Shown in pieces: positions 14,147-20,603 of a DNA stretch of 64,000 nucleotides (positions are counted from its first letter, which is position 1; the number at the start of each line of letters is the position of its first letter). The position numbers were made by a program, and so were the translations under genes. The DNA lies in IMG/VR virus record IMGVR_UViG_3300020469_000001, positions 41,273 through 105,272 of that record; one strand, written 5' to 3'. The notes below the pieces were generated by a model that searched no databases, had not been told where the DNA came from, and saw nothing but the letters and a program-made list of their open reading frames with translations. Source of the stretch: a virus.

Positions 14147-14175
14147 ATTGTATCACACTTTGTCGCTCTTGTCAA
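14147..14175 (-). promoter_or_regulatory. Promoter TTGACA-N17-TACAAT, leftward
   Basis: Consensus -35, good -10, 17-bp spacer. Directs transcription away from the small gene at 14218-14370 into the DnaA-box/iteron block. Confidence 0.75.
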
Positions 14176-14189
14176 GTCTTTTTGAAAAT

Positions 14190-14212
14190 AAAAAACCCGC
14201 TTTCGCGGGTTC
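14190..14212 (-). terminator. Intrinsic terminator of the 50-residue gene
   Basis: Leftward ACCCGC-GAAA-GCGGGT stem followed by a T-run; ends the transcript begun at 14396-14423. Confidence 0.85.
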
Positions 14213-14217
14213 TGTGA

Positions 14218-14370
14218 TTAGGAACAGATGTCGATTAATCTTTTGATTGTTTCTGCATTCGCTCTCTCAAGACTGTTTAAGAAACCTTTGTCGGCTCTGA
14301 TTACCACCTCTAATTCTGCAACTAATGTTGCTTTAGTTTTTACAACTTTTTTCGCTTTTTCGTTTTTCAT
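14218..14370 (-). CDS. Stand-alone SAP/helix module protein
   Basis: 50 residues from the ATG preceded by AAGGAGAACGAA; an upstream frame to 14406 lies in the promoter. KATLVAELEVVIRADKGFLNSLERANAETIKRLIDI matches the C-terminal module of the SANT-like proteins at 14.9 and 19.8 kb (K-x-E/T-L-V-x-x-L-E ... L-x-K/R-A ... L). The basic N terminus (KNEKAKKVVKTK) fits nucleic-acid binding. It could act as a trimmed, dominant-negative-like relative of the full-length family. Confidence 0.65.
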   Translation of the reverse strand: MKNEKAKKVVKTKATLVAELEVVIRADKGFLNSLERANAETIKRLIDICS

Positions 14371-14395
14371 TTCGTTCTCCTTATTTATAGATATA

Positions 14396-14423
14396 ATTAT
14401 ACGCACATTTTCTAGGATATCAA
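14396..14423 (-). promoter_or_regulatory. Promoter TTGATA-N16-TATAAT, leftward
   Basis: Carries the AATAGTTC upstream flank found at most promoters of the window; drives the 50-residue gene at 14218. Confidence 0.7.
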
Positions 14424-14464
14424 GAACTATTTTACATTATTTTCAGAAATTACCACAAAACACC

Positions 14465-14509
14465 AAAAAACCCGCCCCAACTGCCTGAAAGCCCCTGTTT
14501 ATGCGGGTT
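14465..14509 (-). terminator. Intrinsic terminator of the repeat sRNA
   Basis: AACCCGC (14469-14475) pairs with GCGGGTT (14503-14509); six T's follow leftward. Confidence 0.85.
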
Positions 14510-14613
14510 TCACGGGCACGCTCCGCGCCAAACGCCCAGTGCAGTATCGAAACGAAGTGCGAAAGTGAAGTGCCAAAGCGAAGTGCTAAAACGAACTAGT
14601 CTATAATTAGGTT
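14465..14613 (-). ncRNA. Small RNA with tandem repeats (~150 nt)
   Basis: Leftward unit with a consensus promoter (14620-14648) and an intrinsic terminator (AACCCGC...GCGGGTT plus six T's, 14465-14509). No ORF with an SD. It contains three tandem ~13-nt units (GCACTTCGNTTT-like, 14553-14598) and one CGTTTCG-ACTGCACTG-TTTGGCGC module shared with the RNA to its left. Looks like a repeat-based regulatory or decoy RNA. Confidence 0.6.
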
Positions 14614-14619
14614 ATTTAT

Positions 14620-14648
14620 AGTATATCATACATTTGGGCGGGTGTCAA
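14620..14648 (-). promoter_or_regulatory. Promoter TTGACA-N17-TATACT, leftward
   Basis: Perfect -35, five of six -10 bases, 17-bp spacer; drives the repeat-containing small RNA. Confidence 0.8.
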
Positions 14649-14762
14649 GGGAATTTTGCACAAATTTGCGTTTTTTGCGACAAATCGCAACGAAGGTTGG
14701 TGGTTTCGCGTCCCGCCCCCCGAATCAAATGCTGATAAATTATAAATAAATCACATTTATTG

Positions 14763-14791
14763 TTGACACAAGTGATAAAAGCGAATATAAT
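14763..14791 (+). promoter_or_regulatory. Promoter TTGACA-N17-TATAAT
   Basis: Perfect consensus. Followed by AAGGAGG (14806-14812) and a GTG at 14818 that opens a 35-codon in-frame extension of the SANT-like gene; a second perfect promoter inside that extension (14864) suggests two transcripts. Confidence 0.8.
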
Positions 14792-14863
14792 ATATACATA
14801 TTAAAAAGGAGGCAAAAGTGAAATACAAGAAAACAATCAAATCAAAGTTTTTTCATAAAATCC

Positions 14864-14892
14864 TTGACAATAGAAACAAAAGTGGTTATAAT
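14864..14892 (+). promoter_or_regulatory. Second promoter TTGACA-N17-TATAAT
   Basis: Lies within the upstream extension and serves the ATG at 14923. Confidence 0.8.
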
Positions 14893-14922
14893 ATACTATA
14901 TAAAATATTTGGGAGAATACTA

Positions 14923-15234
14923 ATGGCAAACGCTAAAAATTATACAGAAGAAATGGTCAGTCAAATGACCGAAGCATACTCTGCTAACCCTAGTAGAGAA
15001 ACAGTAGACGAACTTGCTCAAACTTTCGGCAAAACAACTAGAAGTATCATTGCTAAGTTGTCAAGAGAAGGAGTATACATCGCTCAACCTAGAACTACAA
15101 AATCTGGTGAACCAGTTGTAGCAAAGTCTGAGTTAGTTGCTCAACTCGAAGCACACTTTGGAATTGAACTACCTACACTTGTCAAAGCAGGTAAGCAAGA
15201 CCTACAAAGATTGGTCGACACAATCGCATCTTAA
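14923..15234 (+). CDS. Myb/SANT-like HTH protein, family member 1
   Basis: 103 residues from the ATG preceded by GGGAGAATACTA; a GTG at 14818 with a perfect SD would give a 138-residue form. N-terminal YTEEMVSQMTEAYSANPSRETVDELAQTFGKTTRSIIAKLSREGVY is a tri-helical Myb/SANT or HTH domain (T-R-S-I-I-A-K-L-S-R recognition helix). C-terminal module KSELVAQLEAHFGIELPTLVKAGKQDLQRLVDTI recurs in other small proteins of the window. Two strong promoters suggest high early expression. Likely a DNA-binding regulator. Confidence 0.75.
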   Translation: MANAKNYTEEMVSQMTEAYSANPSRETVDELAQTFGKTTRSIIAKLSREGVYIAQPRTTKSGEPVVAKSELVAQLEAHFGIELPTLVKAGKQDLQRLVDTIAS

Positions 15235-15284
15235 TTGTTGAGGAGTGATTACCCTAAGTAATCAATTTTGAAGAGAGTATCTAT

Positions 15285-15350
15285 CTGAGGTAAGTGTCTA
15301 CGGAAGCACACCTAAAGAGGAAGTAGCAAGTTCGACTCTTGCACCTCAGA
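15285..15350 (+). ncRNA. tRNA-like element lacking an anticodon arm
   Basis: Acceptor-like stem CTGAGGT/ACCTCAG (15285-15291 with 15343-15349), discriminator-like A, a D-arm-like hairpin GTGT...ACAC with GG in the loop (15294-15311), and a perfect T arm GCAAG-TTCGACT-CTTGC (15326-15342). Only 14 nt separate D- and T-like arms, too few for an anticodon arm. The acceptor stem continues outward (AT, then AGAGA/TCTCT with a bulge). No CCA. Lies in the 3' region of the SANT-like gene. Not a functional tRNA; a tRNA mimic or a degenerate tRNA. Confidence 0.5.
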
Positions 15351-15399
15351 TATCTCTGCTCTGCTCAAAGTTTAGTCAGTAAAAAAATCGCTTTTTCTA

Positions 15400-15428
15400 T
15401 TGACAAATCCTTAAAAAGCGAGTATAAT
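15400..15428 (+). promoter_or_regulatory. Promoter TTGACA-N17-TATAAT
   Basis: Perfect consensus; no ORF follows before the next promoter at 15552. Confidence 0.85.
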
Positions 15429-15434
15429 ATATTT

Positions 15435-15540
15435 ATATTCAAAAAAAGGAAAACCCACTGGGACTGGGCATCTGGAAGTGATGACATAGTTAACACTTAG
15501 AATTAAACTGTTTGCCCTACCCACCTTTCAAGAAATAAAT
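15435..15540 (+). ncRNA. Short structured RNA candidate (~100 nt)
   Basis: Transcribed from 15400-15428. Contains GGGCA...TGCCC closing an imperfect inner stem (AGTTAA / TTAAACT). No SD-led ORF. No T-run terminator before the next promoter, so it may read into the large RNA or be processed. Confidence 0.45.
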
Positions 15541-15551
15541 CAAAATTTTTC

Positions 15552-15580
15552 TTGACAAATGGTTAAAAAGTGGATATAAT
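15552..15580 (+). promoter_or_regulatory. Promoter of the large RNA, TTGACA-N17-TATAAT
   Basis: Perfect consensus with 17-bp spacer; predicted start about 15587. Confidence 0.88.
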
Positions 15581-15586
15581 ATACTT

Positions 15587-16525
15587 ATATTCAAAAACAA
15601 AAAAGAATAGCAAAACACGGAGTGAAGTACGCCATTAAAGATACTTCTAGTGTGGCGACACGATAAAATGACTGCCGAACGCTCGTTAGATATTGAGAGA
15701 AAGCGTTAGATGAGTTCAATATCCGCTTTTGAGAGTCAGATACAGACATATCCTCCGCAGCAGGAAGCGAGTGTATCTTCGATTGACTTGTCGGTAAAGG
15801 GAGTATAAAAGCACGATAACTGCCAGTAATTCCTACACTAAGTCCCTTTTTCGGGCAGTAGGTAGTAAGCGATTTCGTTGACTGCTCTCCAAGTAGTGTA
15901 TTGGCACTATAAAGTCCTGAGGATTAGTATGAATTACACAGGTAAAACAGTAAATCATACCGTGATTGACGCGTAGATACATCGAGAATATCACGCAGAG
16001 TGAGGAAACCACGCTGATTCTATACCACACCCTCAACCGTTTCGGTAGTAGGAAGTAGAGCATAGAACGAGTAGTAAACCAGTTTGACATTTCAGTGTGC
16101 AAGGTATGAGATAATTTCAAAACCCACCAAGTAATGAGAGCATAAATGCAAACTTCAAGGGCAAGGAAGTTAGAGGAACATATGATGTACTTTAGTTGAG
16201 ACTTCCACGCTACCTGCGAGTGAGAACCCACGCGGCGATTCAGGTTTACCTGTCAAAGTAGTAGGGACATTGGGGGCAGTTAGCAACTTAGAGGAAATAG
16301 ACACCGATTGATGAGTGAGGAAAACAATCGAGTGAGCAAGTGAAAGGTCGATACAACCTCTATTCCAAGTATCGCACTTGCAGTTAGGCATACACTATCG
16401 TTGAGGTTTCGAGTAAAGCAATCCGAGATAGAGAGTAATGCCAAGTTGTAGACCGATATCAGTCTGACAGCGATAGTAAAAAACAAATAGTTTTTTCGAG
16501 GGAACAGCGCGTTCCCTCTTTTTTT
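15587..16525 (+). ncRNA. Large ORF-less structured RNA, ~940 nt
   Basis: Bounded by a consensus promoter and an intrinsic terminator, with no plausible rightward ORF. Many local stems are visible: GAAGTA/TACTTC (15624-15629/15642-15647), GATATTGA/TCAATATC (15689-15696/15716-15723), AAAGGGA/TCCCTTT (15796/15843), CGTGAT/ATCACG (15961/15990), ATACC+ACAC/GTGT+GGTAT (16022/16095), AACTTC/GAAGTT (16151/16166), CGATTG/CAATCG (16305/16325), a 13-bp stem GCAAGTG + CGATAC (16336/16369) and ACTATCG/CGATAGT (16394/16471). Loop CGCC (15630) can kiss loop GGCG (15654). Size, phage setting and a nearby tRNA-like element recall GOLLD and ROOL RNAs, but I cannot assign it to a family. Confidence 0.8.
16498..16525 (+). 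terminator. Intrinsic terminator of the large RNA
   Basis: GAGGGAAC-AGCGC-GTTCCCTC stem followed by seven T's. Confidence 0.92.
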
Positions 16526-16575
16526 GTCTCAAATAAGTTAACATCAAAATTTCTTATGTTAATTTAAAATAGTTC

Positions 16576-16604
16576 TTGACAAACAAGATAAAAGTGAGTA
16601 TAAT
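16576..16604 (+). promoter_or_regulatory. Promoter of the 16.7-20.3 kb operon
   Basis: AGTTCTTGACA-N17-TATAAT. Followed by a ~120-nt leader with CCACA/TGTGG pairing and GGGGAG-GAGTGAAATGA-CTCCCC hairpin before an AAGGAGGG site at the first gene; the leader could be regulatory. Confidence 0.85.
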
Positions 16605-16732
16605 ATATGTATCAAAAGAAAAAGGAAACCACATTTTCCGACATAATGAGTGTGGGGGTCGTAACCGAAAGCGCAGGGGAGGAGTGAAATGACTCCCCAC
16701 CTAGATTAACTATTATTTATAAGGAGGGCATC

Positions 16733-16951
16733 ATGCCAGCAAAATTTAAACCAAGTGAAAAGATTTACAAGAGAGGAGTTCCAGCAAGAAACTTGCCAGA
16801 AAGACACTTCTATCTAAAGAACACTCCTAAAGAGGAACTGTTCTCAGAAATTAACAAGCACAATGTCAAACCAAAACAAAGACAAAAGTGCCTAAACGAA
16901 CTCGCTAGACGAGGCGTGGAAGTAGTGTGGACTACTAAGGAGAGTGTGTAA
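16733..16951 (+). CDS. Small basic phage protein
   Basis: 72 residues; KFKPSEKIYKRGVPARNLPERHFYLKNTPKEELFSEINKHNVKPKQRQKCLNELARRGVEVVW. The C-terminal half looks like a small helical domain. Preceded by AAGGAGGG. Similar short proteins occur in aquatic phages; function unknown. Confidence 0.65.
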   Translation: MPAKFKPSEKIYKRGVPARNLPERHFYLKNTPKEELFSEINKHNVKPKQRQKCLNELARRGVEVVWTTKESV

Positions 16952-17085
16952 TGAGAGCATGGGGAACAAATCATGTGTCGCACAAGAAGAAAACTTCACA
17001 GGGCAACGGCAGAGGCACATTCAGTATAAATATGAACAAGAACAAAAAGCGTTCTTACAAGAAATACAGGGGGCAAGGCAAGTGA
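16951..17085 (+). CDS. Small basic protein (MRAWGT type)
   Basis: 44 residues, beginning MRAWGTNHVSHKKKTSQGNG and ending KKRSYKKYRGQGK. The W-G-T start and Y-R-G-Q-G-K end are a pattern I associate with a small conserved phage protein. ATG overlaps the previous stop (TAATG). A longer frame from 16944 to 17258 crosses this region but merges two genes and is rejected. Confidence 0.65.
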   Translation: MRAWGTNHVSHKKKTSQGNGRGTFSINMNKNKKRSYKKYRGQGK

Positions 17086-17258
17086 AGACAGCAATGCTAA
17101 CACAACAGGACTTTCAAGAGTTCAAAAAGAAAGTGGCAATTCTAGGTAGAGCAGGTATTACATTGGATTATACAGTAGCAAAACCAAACCACAAAAAAGT
17201 AAAGATAACAATGCGTACACCAGTGGACGCACAAAAGTGGGACGAGGTGTGTGGATGA
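17082..17258 (+). CDS. Small hypothetical protein
   Basis: 58 residues from GTG at 17082 (ATG at 17094 is the alternative, giving 54). TQQDFQEFKKKVAILGRAGITLDYTVAKPNHKKVKITMRTP is an alpha-beta unit. Start overlaps the previous stop by 4 nt (GTGA). Confidence 0.55.
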   Translation: MKTAMLTQQDFQEFKKKVAILGRAGITLDYTVAKPNHKKVKITMRTPVDAQKWDEVCG

Positions 17259-17383
17259 AAAAATTACTAGACGCAATGTGGGAACCGTTTGACAGCGAAG
17301 ATGCAACAGAGTGGTTCCTCATACTGTTCGGTTATACAGTATTATTCTTTATCCTATTGGGTGGAGTGATAGAATGGATTTAA
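17255..17383 (+). CDS. Single-TM small protein
   Basis: 42 residues; acidic N-terminal part (WEPFDSEDATEW), then TM helix FLILFGYTVLFFILLGGVIEW. Overlaps the previous stop (ATGA). Confidence 0.5.
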   Translation: MKKLLDAMWEPFDSEDATEWFLILFGYTVLFFILLGGVIEWI

Positions 17384-17454
17384 CAGTATTATTATTAGTA
17401 GCAATGTTCTTAGTGTATATGTATTTCAATGACAGGGATGACTGGCGTGGGTAA
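17374..17454 (+). CDS. 26-residue membrane microprotein
   Basis: DLTVLLLVAMFLVYMYF followed by NDRDDWRG. Overlaps the 3' end of the preceding gene by 10 nt. Frame could also be incidental. Confidence 0.4.
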   Translation: MDLTVLLLVAMFLVYMYFNDRDDWRG

Positions 17455-17665
17455 TATAATACGCTTTCCTATTGAAAGGACTGAGATACAACGCTTAGTG
17501 AGAGATTTGAGGCATCAGGAAGAAGAAATCAAACTGTGCCTCGATGACCTTGAAGCATTAAATGAACATATAGTCGAGTTAACAGCAGAGTATGAATCCC
17601 TGTTAAATCGAGTATGTGAACTAAATCAAATTAATTTAAAAGGAGAAAGTGATGAAGAAAGGTAG
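17429..17665 (+). CDS. Coiled-coil protein
   Basis: 78 residues; start uncertain (ATG 17429, ATG 17438 or GTG 17447). After IIRFPIERTEIQ comes a long amphipathic helix (LVRDLRHQEEEIKLCLDDLEALNEHIVELTAEYESLLNRV). No family recognised. Confidence 0.55.
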   Translation: MTGMTGVGNIIRFPIERTEIQRLVRDLRHQEEEIKLCLDDLEALNEHIVELTAEYESLLNRVCELNQINLKGESDEER

Positions 17666-17933
17666 TATGCAATACGACCAGTTTGGTCGCAAGAGAAAAG
17701 TATCGCATCTTTACAAGAGTAAGAAAGCGACGCCTCAGTTTGCGAAACAAGCAAAGAAACAATTTAAAAAGGAAGAAGATATCTACGCCAGTGCACCTAT
17801 TGGGGAATATGCTGTGCCTGTAGATAATTCATATAAACAAGACATCAGTAAGCAATATACGGTATCGATTGCTTACAACAAAGGTGCTTATCAAGTGATA
17901 CCAAAAGGAGAAGTGAAAGACATTGGCAAGTAA
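17652..17933 (+). CDS. Small basic phage protein (YDQFGRKRK type)
   Basis: 93 residues from the ATG placed six bases after AGGAG (a GTG one codon earlier is less well placed). MQYDQFGRKRKVSHLYKSKK at the start, then a basic linker and a beta-like tail. Similar short proteins exist in marine phages. Function unknown. Confidence 0.6.
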   Translation: MKKGSMQYDQFGRKRKVSHLYKSKKATPQFAKQAKKQFKKEEDIYASAPIGEYAVPVDNSYKQDISKQYTVSIAYNKGAYQVIPKGEVKDIGK

Positions 17934-18180
17934 ACATTATAAAGTGGGAATGAAAGCAAATGGTAGCACAATAGTAGCAATTCGATACCCCGAAGGCACT
18001 TCTAAGAAGTATGAACATTGGGAATGTCCTGCACGAAACAGTGTAGAACACATGGATGTCGAATTAGCAGATGGTAGAGTGTTATCCAGTAAGGATTTGA
18101 TACTTGGAAACAAGTTCAAAGTCGAAGATGTAGAGAAAATAGACAAATTTATATCTAAAATTAGTGGAGGTGTAGCATAA
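17923..18180 (+). CDS. Small hypothetical protein (TTG start)
   Basis: 85 residues from TTG, 11 bp before the previous stop. SKHYKVGMKANGSTIVAIRYPEGTSKKYEHW is beta-rich, followed by a charged helix. No earlier ATG/GTG keeps the frame. No family recognised. Confidence 0.55.
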   Translation: MASKHYKVGMKANGSTIVAIRYPEGTSKKYEHWECPARNSVEHMDVELADGRVLSSKDLILGNKFKVEDVEKIDKFISKISGGVA

Positions 18181-18614
18181 TGAGTAAAATTAATGACTAT
18201 GCTAGGTTTGTTGATAGTTGTACATCGGCAACAAGTAAAGATACTAGCAAAATGTGTGATAGAATGGACTATCTACGAGGAAACTACACAATGCAAGGTG
18301 GTGAAGTGCTAGAACAAGAAGTAGATATGGCAAGATTGATGACTGCCCTGATAGGAATGATGGCAGAGAGTGGAGAATTTGCAGAAGTAGTGAAGAAAAA
18401 GGTATTTCAGTCAGATAGCAAGTTCAAAAGCGATGAGATTTTCCATATGAAACGAGAACTCGGTGATGTATTATGGTATTGGGTTCAAGGATGCAAAGCA
18501 TTAGGTTTTACACCTGATGAAGTAATGGATGAAAACATTAGGAAACTAGAGAGTAGATATCCGAATGGTTTTGAAGTAATTAGAAGTGAAGTCAGAGAAA
18601 AGGGGGACATATAA
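18180..18614 (+). CDS. mazG: MazG-like NTP pyrophosphohydrolase
   Basis: 144 residues. Core helices carry MMAESGEFAEVVKK (ExxE metal site) and MKRELGDVLWYWVQ (ExxD), the four acidic residues of the all-alpha NTP-PPase fold. MazG-type enzymes hydrolyse (d)NTPs to monophosphates; phage versions are common in marine phages and are thought to alter nucleotide pools, with a role in (p)ppGpp control debated. Starts by TAATG overlap. Confidence 0.88.
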   Translation: MSKINDYARFVDSCTSATSKDTSKMCDRMDYLRGNYTMQGGEVLEQEVDMARLMTALIGMMAESGEFAEVVKKKVFQSDSKFKSDEIFHMKRELGDVLWYWVQGCKALGFTPDEVMDENIRKLESRYPNGFEVIRSEVREKGDI

Positions 18615-19258
18615 TGGCAAATCATGTATATTTTAATATCTCTATAGAGGGGATAACAGAGGAACAGCACTCATGCTTGTTCAAAAGCGAAGAAACAGAA
18701 AGACCTCATTGGGACGAAAACGAACCACCAATTAAAATGGTTGAGTTAGTAGAAGTCCATGAGCAACCTTTCATGTCTAATCTCGATAAAGAGTATGATG
18801 ATGAAGGTTGGATTAAAAATTCATGGGATTGGTATGTAAACAACTGTGGGGCAAAGTGGGTTTGTATTGAAGAGTGGGAACATAACATGATTACTGGACA
18901 CAGTGCTTGGTCACAGCCTGTTGCAATGGTAGAGAACATGCTAGAGTATGCCAGTAATAGATTTGGTATAGAACTTAGTGCAAAAATGACATATGAAGAT
19001 GAGTTCAGAAACTTTGTAGGAGTAGATGACTTTGAAACATACAGTGAAGAAGGAGAATGGTATTGTATGCACAGTGAGAACTATTTAGATGGTGGTGAGT
19101 TAACCGAACTACTAGAAGAAAAGTTAAAATGTGATGTATCTGATGATGACTTTGACTGGTGGGAAGAATACAAAGCAACAGGATTAGTTCCTAGTGAGTG
19201 TGTAGACGAAATGGTTTATAACTTCTTTGATACAGGAGAGTTAAATTGGGTAAACTAA
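18614..19258 (+). CDS. DUF1281/Api92-like protein
   Basis: 214 residues, acidic. WYVNNCGAKWVCIEEW followed by TGHSAWSQPVAMVENM matches the 'NWGTKW ... F.TAWSPP' pattern of DUF1281/Api92 phage ferredoxin-like-fold proteins; C-terminal acidic helices ending LNWVN. Function unknown. Overlaps mazG by 1 nt. Confidence 0.65.
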   Translation: MANHVYFNISIEGITEEQHSCLFKSEETERPHWDENEPPIKMVELVEVHEQPFMSNLDKEYDDEGWIKNSWDWYVNNCGAKWVCIEEWEHNMITGHSAWSQPVAMVENMLEYASNRFGIELSAKMTYEDEFRNFVGVDDFETYSEEGEWYCMHSENYLDGGELTELLEEKLKCDVSDDDFDWWEEYKATGLVPSECVDEMVYNFFDTGELNWVN

Positions 19259-19371
19259 GAAAAATTCTAAGAGATTGGATTGACGGAGTGATTGAGAGGT
19301 CATTTCAAAGACAAGCAAACAAAATATTTGCTAAGCATGATGTGGTTTACAGAGATGGAGATAACACATAA
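19246..19371 (+). CDS. Small basic helical protein (TTG start)
   Basis: 41 residues (GKLRKILRDWIDGVIERSFQ...), TTG start overlapping the previous gene's end by 13 nt and TAATG overlap with the next. Inferred from the open frame and operon spacing only. Confidence 0.4.
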   Translation: MGKLRKILRDWIDGVIERSFQRQANKIFAKHDVVYRDGDNT

Positions 19372-19655
19372 TGGGACAGTATGACGAACTAGTAGAAAGA
19401 CAACGCATATTGCTAGAAGCAGAAAAGTGGGCAAAAGGAGTGAAAGAAATCCATGCCCATAGTTTCAGTTCGATGTGGTATGATAATAGACCTCAGGACA
19501 CTGAGGGTGGTAAAAGTGTATTAGATGTATCTTACAATAGTGGACTAATTCAGAGAAAACTAGAGGATGGCAGTATAGTATACTTTGGTAAAGAAATGAC
19601 ACCAAATGAACTAATTGATGAGTATGGGAGAGCTAAAGCGTATGAAAGAAGATAG
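19371..19655 (+). CDS. Hypothetical protein, 94 aa
   Basis: N-terminal helix (YDELVERQRILLEAEKWAKGVKEI) then a beta-rich part (SVLDVSYNSGLIQRKLEDGSIVYFGKEM). No family recognised. Confidence 0.6.
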   Translation: MGQYDELVERQRILLEAEKWAKGVKEIHAHSFSSMWYDNRPQDTEGGKSVLDVSYNSGLIQRKLEDGSIVYFGKEMTPNELIDEYGRAKAYERR

Positions 19656-19791
19656 AGAGTACCAATTCTATGCTTGGGAAAAGCAGTACGGAAACGATGA
19701 GGCAATCAGAGTAGCAGCAGATGAATGGGGTGTAAGTGAAATGCAGGTCAGACTGCTAATACAAAAGTGGGAGGATAACTTATGGCTATAA
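19642..19791 (+). CDS. Small HTH-like protein
   Basis: 49 residues; EAIRVAADEWGVSEMQVRLLIQKWEDN has the spacing of a helix-turn-helix (AADEWGVSEMQVRLLI). Overlaps both neighbours (14 and 10 nt). Probably DNA-binding. Confidence 0.55.
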   Translation: MKEDREYQFYAWEKQYGNDEAIRVAADEWGVSEMQVRLLIQKWEDNLWL

Positions 19792-20090
19792 ATTACACAC
19801 AAGACCAAGTAGAATATATTGTAAACCAATACAGACTTAACCCTGATAGAGAAACAGTAGAGAATCTAGCAAATGAACTAGACAAGAGTGTAAAATCTAT
19901 AATAGGTAAATTGAGTAGGGAAGGAGTGTATAGGAAAACAGAGTATACTACCAAAACTGGAGAGAAACCAATAACAAAACTAGAATTAGTGCAAGACTTA
20001 GAAACATTGTTAGAGTTACAAAACGAAGCCCTAGCGGGGTTAGAGAAAGCACCAAAATCAGTATTAAAAATTTTAAAGGAGTCGATATGA
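19782..20090 (+). CDS. Myb/SANT-like HTH protein, family member 2
   Basis: 102 residues. YTQDQVEYIVNQYRLNPDRETVENLANELDKSVKSIIGKLSREGVY aligns end to end with the protein at 14923 (shared R-E-T-V-x-x-L-A ... K-S-I-I-x-K-L-S-R-E-G-V-Y), followed by the same C-terminal module (KLELVQDLETLLELQNEALAGLEKAPKSVLKIL). A clear paralogue. Confidence 0.75.
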   Translation: MAINYTQDQVEYIVNQYRLNPDRETVENLANELDKSVKSIIGKLSREGVYRKTEYTTKTGEKPITKLELVQDLETLLELQNEALAGLEKAPKSVLKILKESI

Positions 20091-20287
20091 GAGTAGCAAA
20101 AATACTAGAAACAGCATTAGCTGATAAGCATGGCAAGTATGCAGAAGTGTTAGGACTTGTTGACAGTCCCAGCGGGGTCAAAGCAAGACTAAAGTTTGGA
20201 GATGGTCATAGAGAAACCATAACAGTAAGAAAACTAAGAATGGTTCAAGATAAGAATGTACCAAGGTCTAAAGATGGTTGGTTCTAA
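20087..20287 (+). CDS. Small beta-rich protein
   Basis: 66 residues; LGLVDSPSGVKARLKFGDGHRETITVRKLRMVQDK suggests a small SH3/KOW-like barrel. Last gene of the operon, before a terminator. No family recognised. Confidence 0.6.
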   Translation: MRVAKILETALADKHGKYAEVLGLVDSPSGVKARLKFGDGHRETITVRKLRMVQDKNVPRSKDGWF

Positions 20288-20310
20288 CTAGGAAAAACTT
20301 GTGTAAGAGA

Positions 20311-20333
20311 GGGACAACTTAGTCCCTTTTTTA
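20311..20333 (+). terminator. Intrinsic terminator of the 16.7-20.3 kb operon
   Basis: GGGAC-AACTTA-GTCCC followed by six T's. Confidence 0.88.
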
Positions 20334-20439
20334 TTGTCTTAAAAATTTTGGATTGGTGGAAGTTGGTGTAGTTTGGAAAGGTTTTGTAGTAATTGCGTTT
20401 TTATGTTGGATTGTTAAACCCCAGAATTGAGGTATTTGA

Positions 20440-20597
20440 CTTTTCAATAGTTGATGTAGTTTACACAATTAACAGTCTACATTTACCTATTTAGTATGCT
20501 CGCTTTCACTCTCGCTTCGCTTCGTTCAAGCTCTTAGCATAAGATTAGGTAAGCGACTGTAATCGGTGGTTTGTAATGATTAACTATCAAAATTTAT
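20440..20597 (-). ncRNA. Leftward structured RNA candidate
   Basis: Starts from the promoter at 20604-20632. Nested pairings read leftward: ACAGTC/GACTGT, TTACCTA/TAGGTAA and TATGCT/AGCATA (outer limits 20472-20560) enclose a purine-rich loop with GAAGC repeats. No ORF. The 3' end is undefined. The rest of 20334-20750 shows nothing else recognisable. Confidence 0.5.
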
Positions 20598-20603
20598 GAT
20601 AAT

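Noticed and set aside
13897-14246. ORFs on both strands in the DnaA-box block
   Set aside because: They read through promoters, repeats and a terminator and show composition of chance frames in GC-rich DNA.
14537-14598. CRISPR array
   Set aside because: Repeats are only ~13 nt and contiguous with no spacers of regular length; no cas genes.
15285-15350. Functional tRNA gene
   Set aside because: No room for an anticodon stem-loop.
15833-16486. Three leftward ORFs over the large RNA
   Set aside because: Overlapping frames without ribosome sites or recognisable domains, antisense to a promoter-terminator bounded structured RNA.
16944-17258. Single 104-residue ORF
   Set aside because: It merges two real overlapping genes (16951-17085 in another frame and 17082-17258); its N-terminal 46 residues are an out-of-frame reading of the MRAWGT-type protein.
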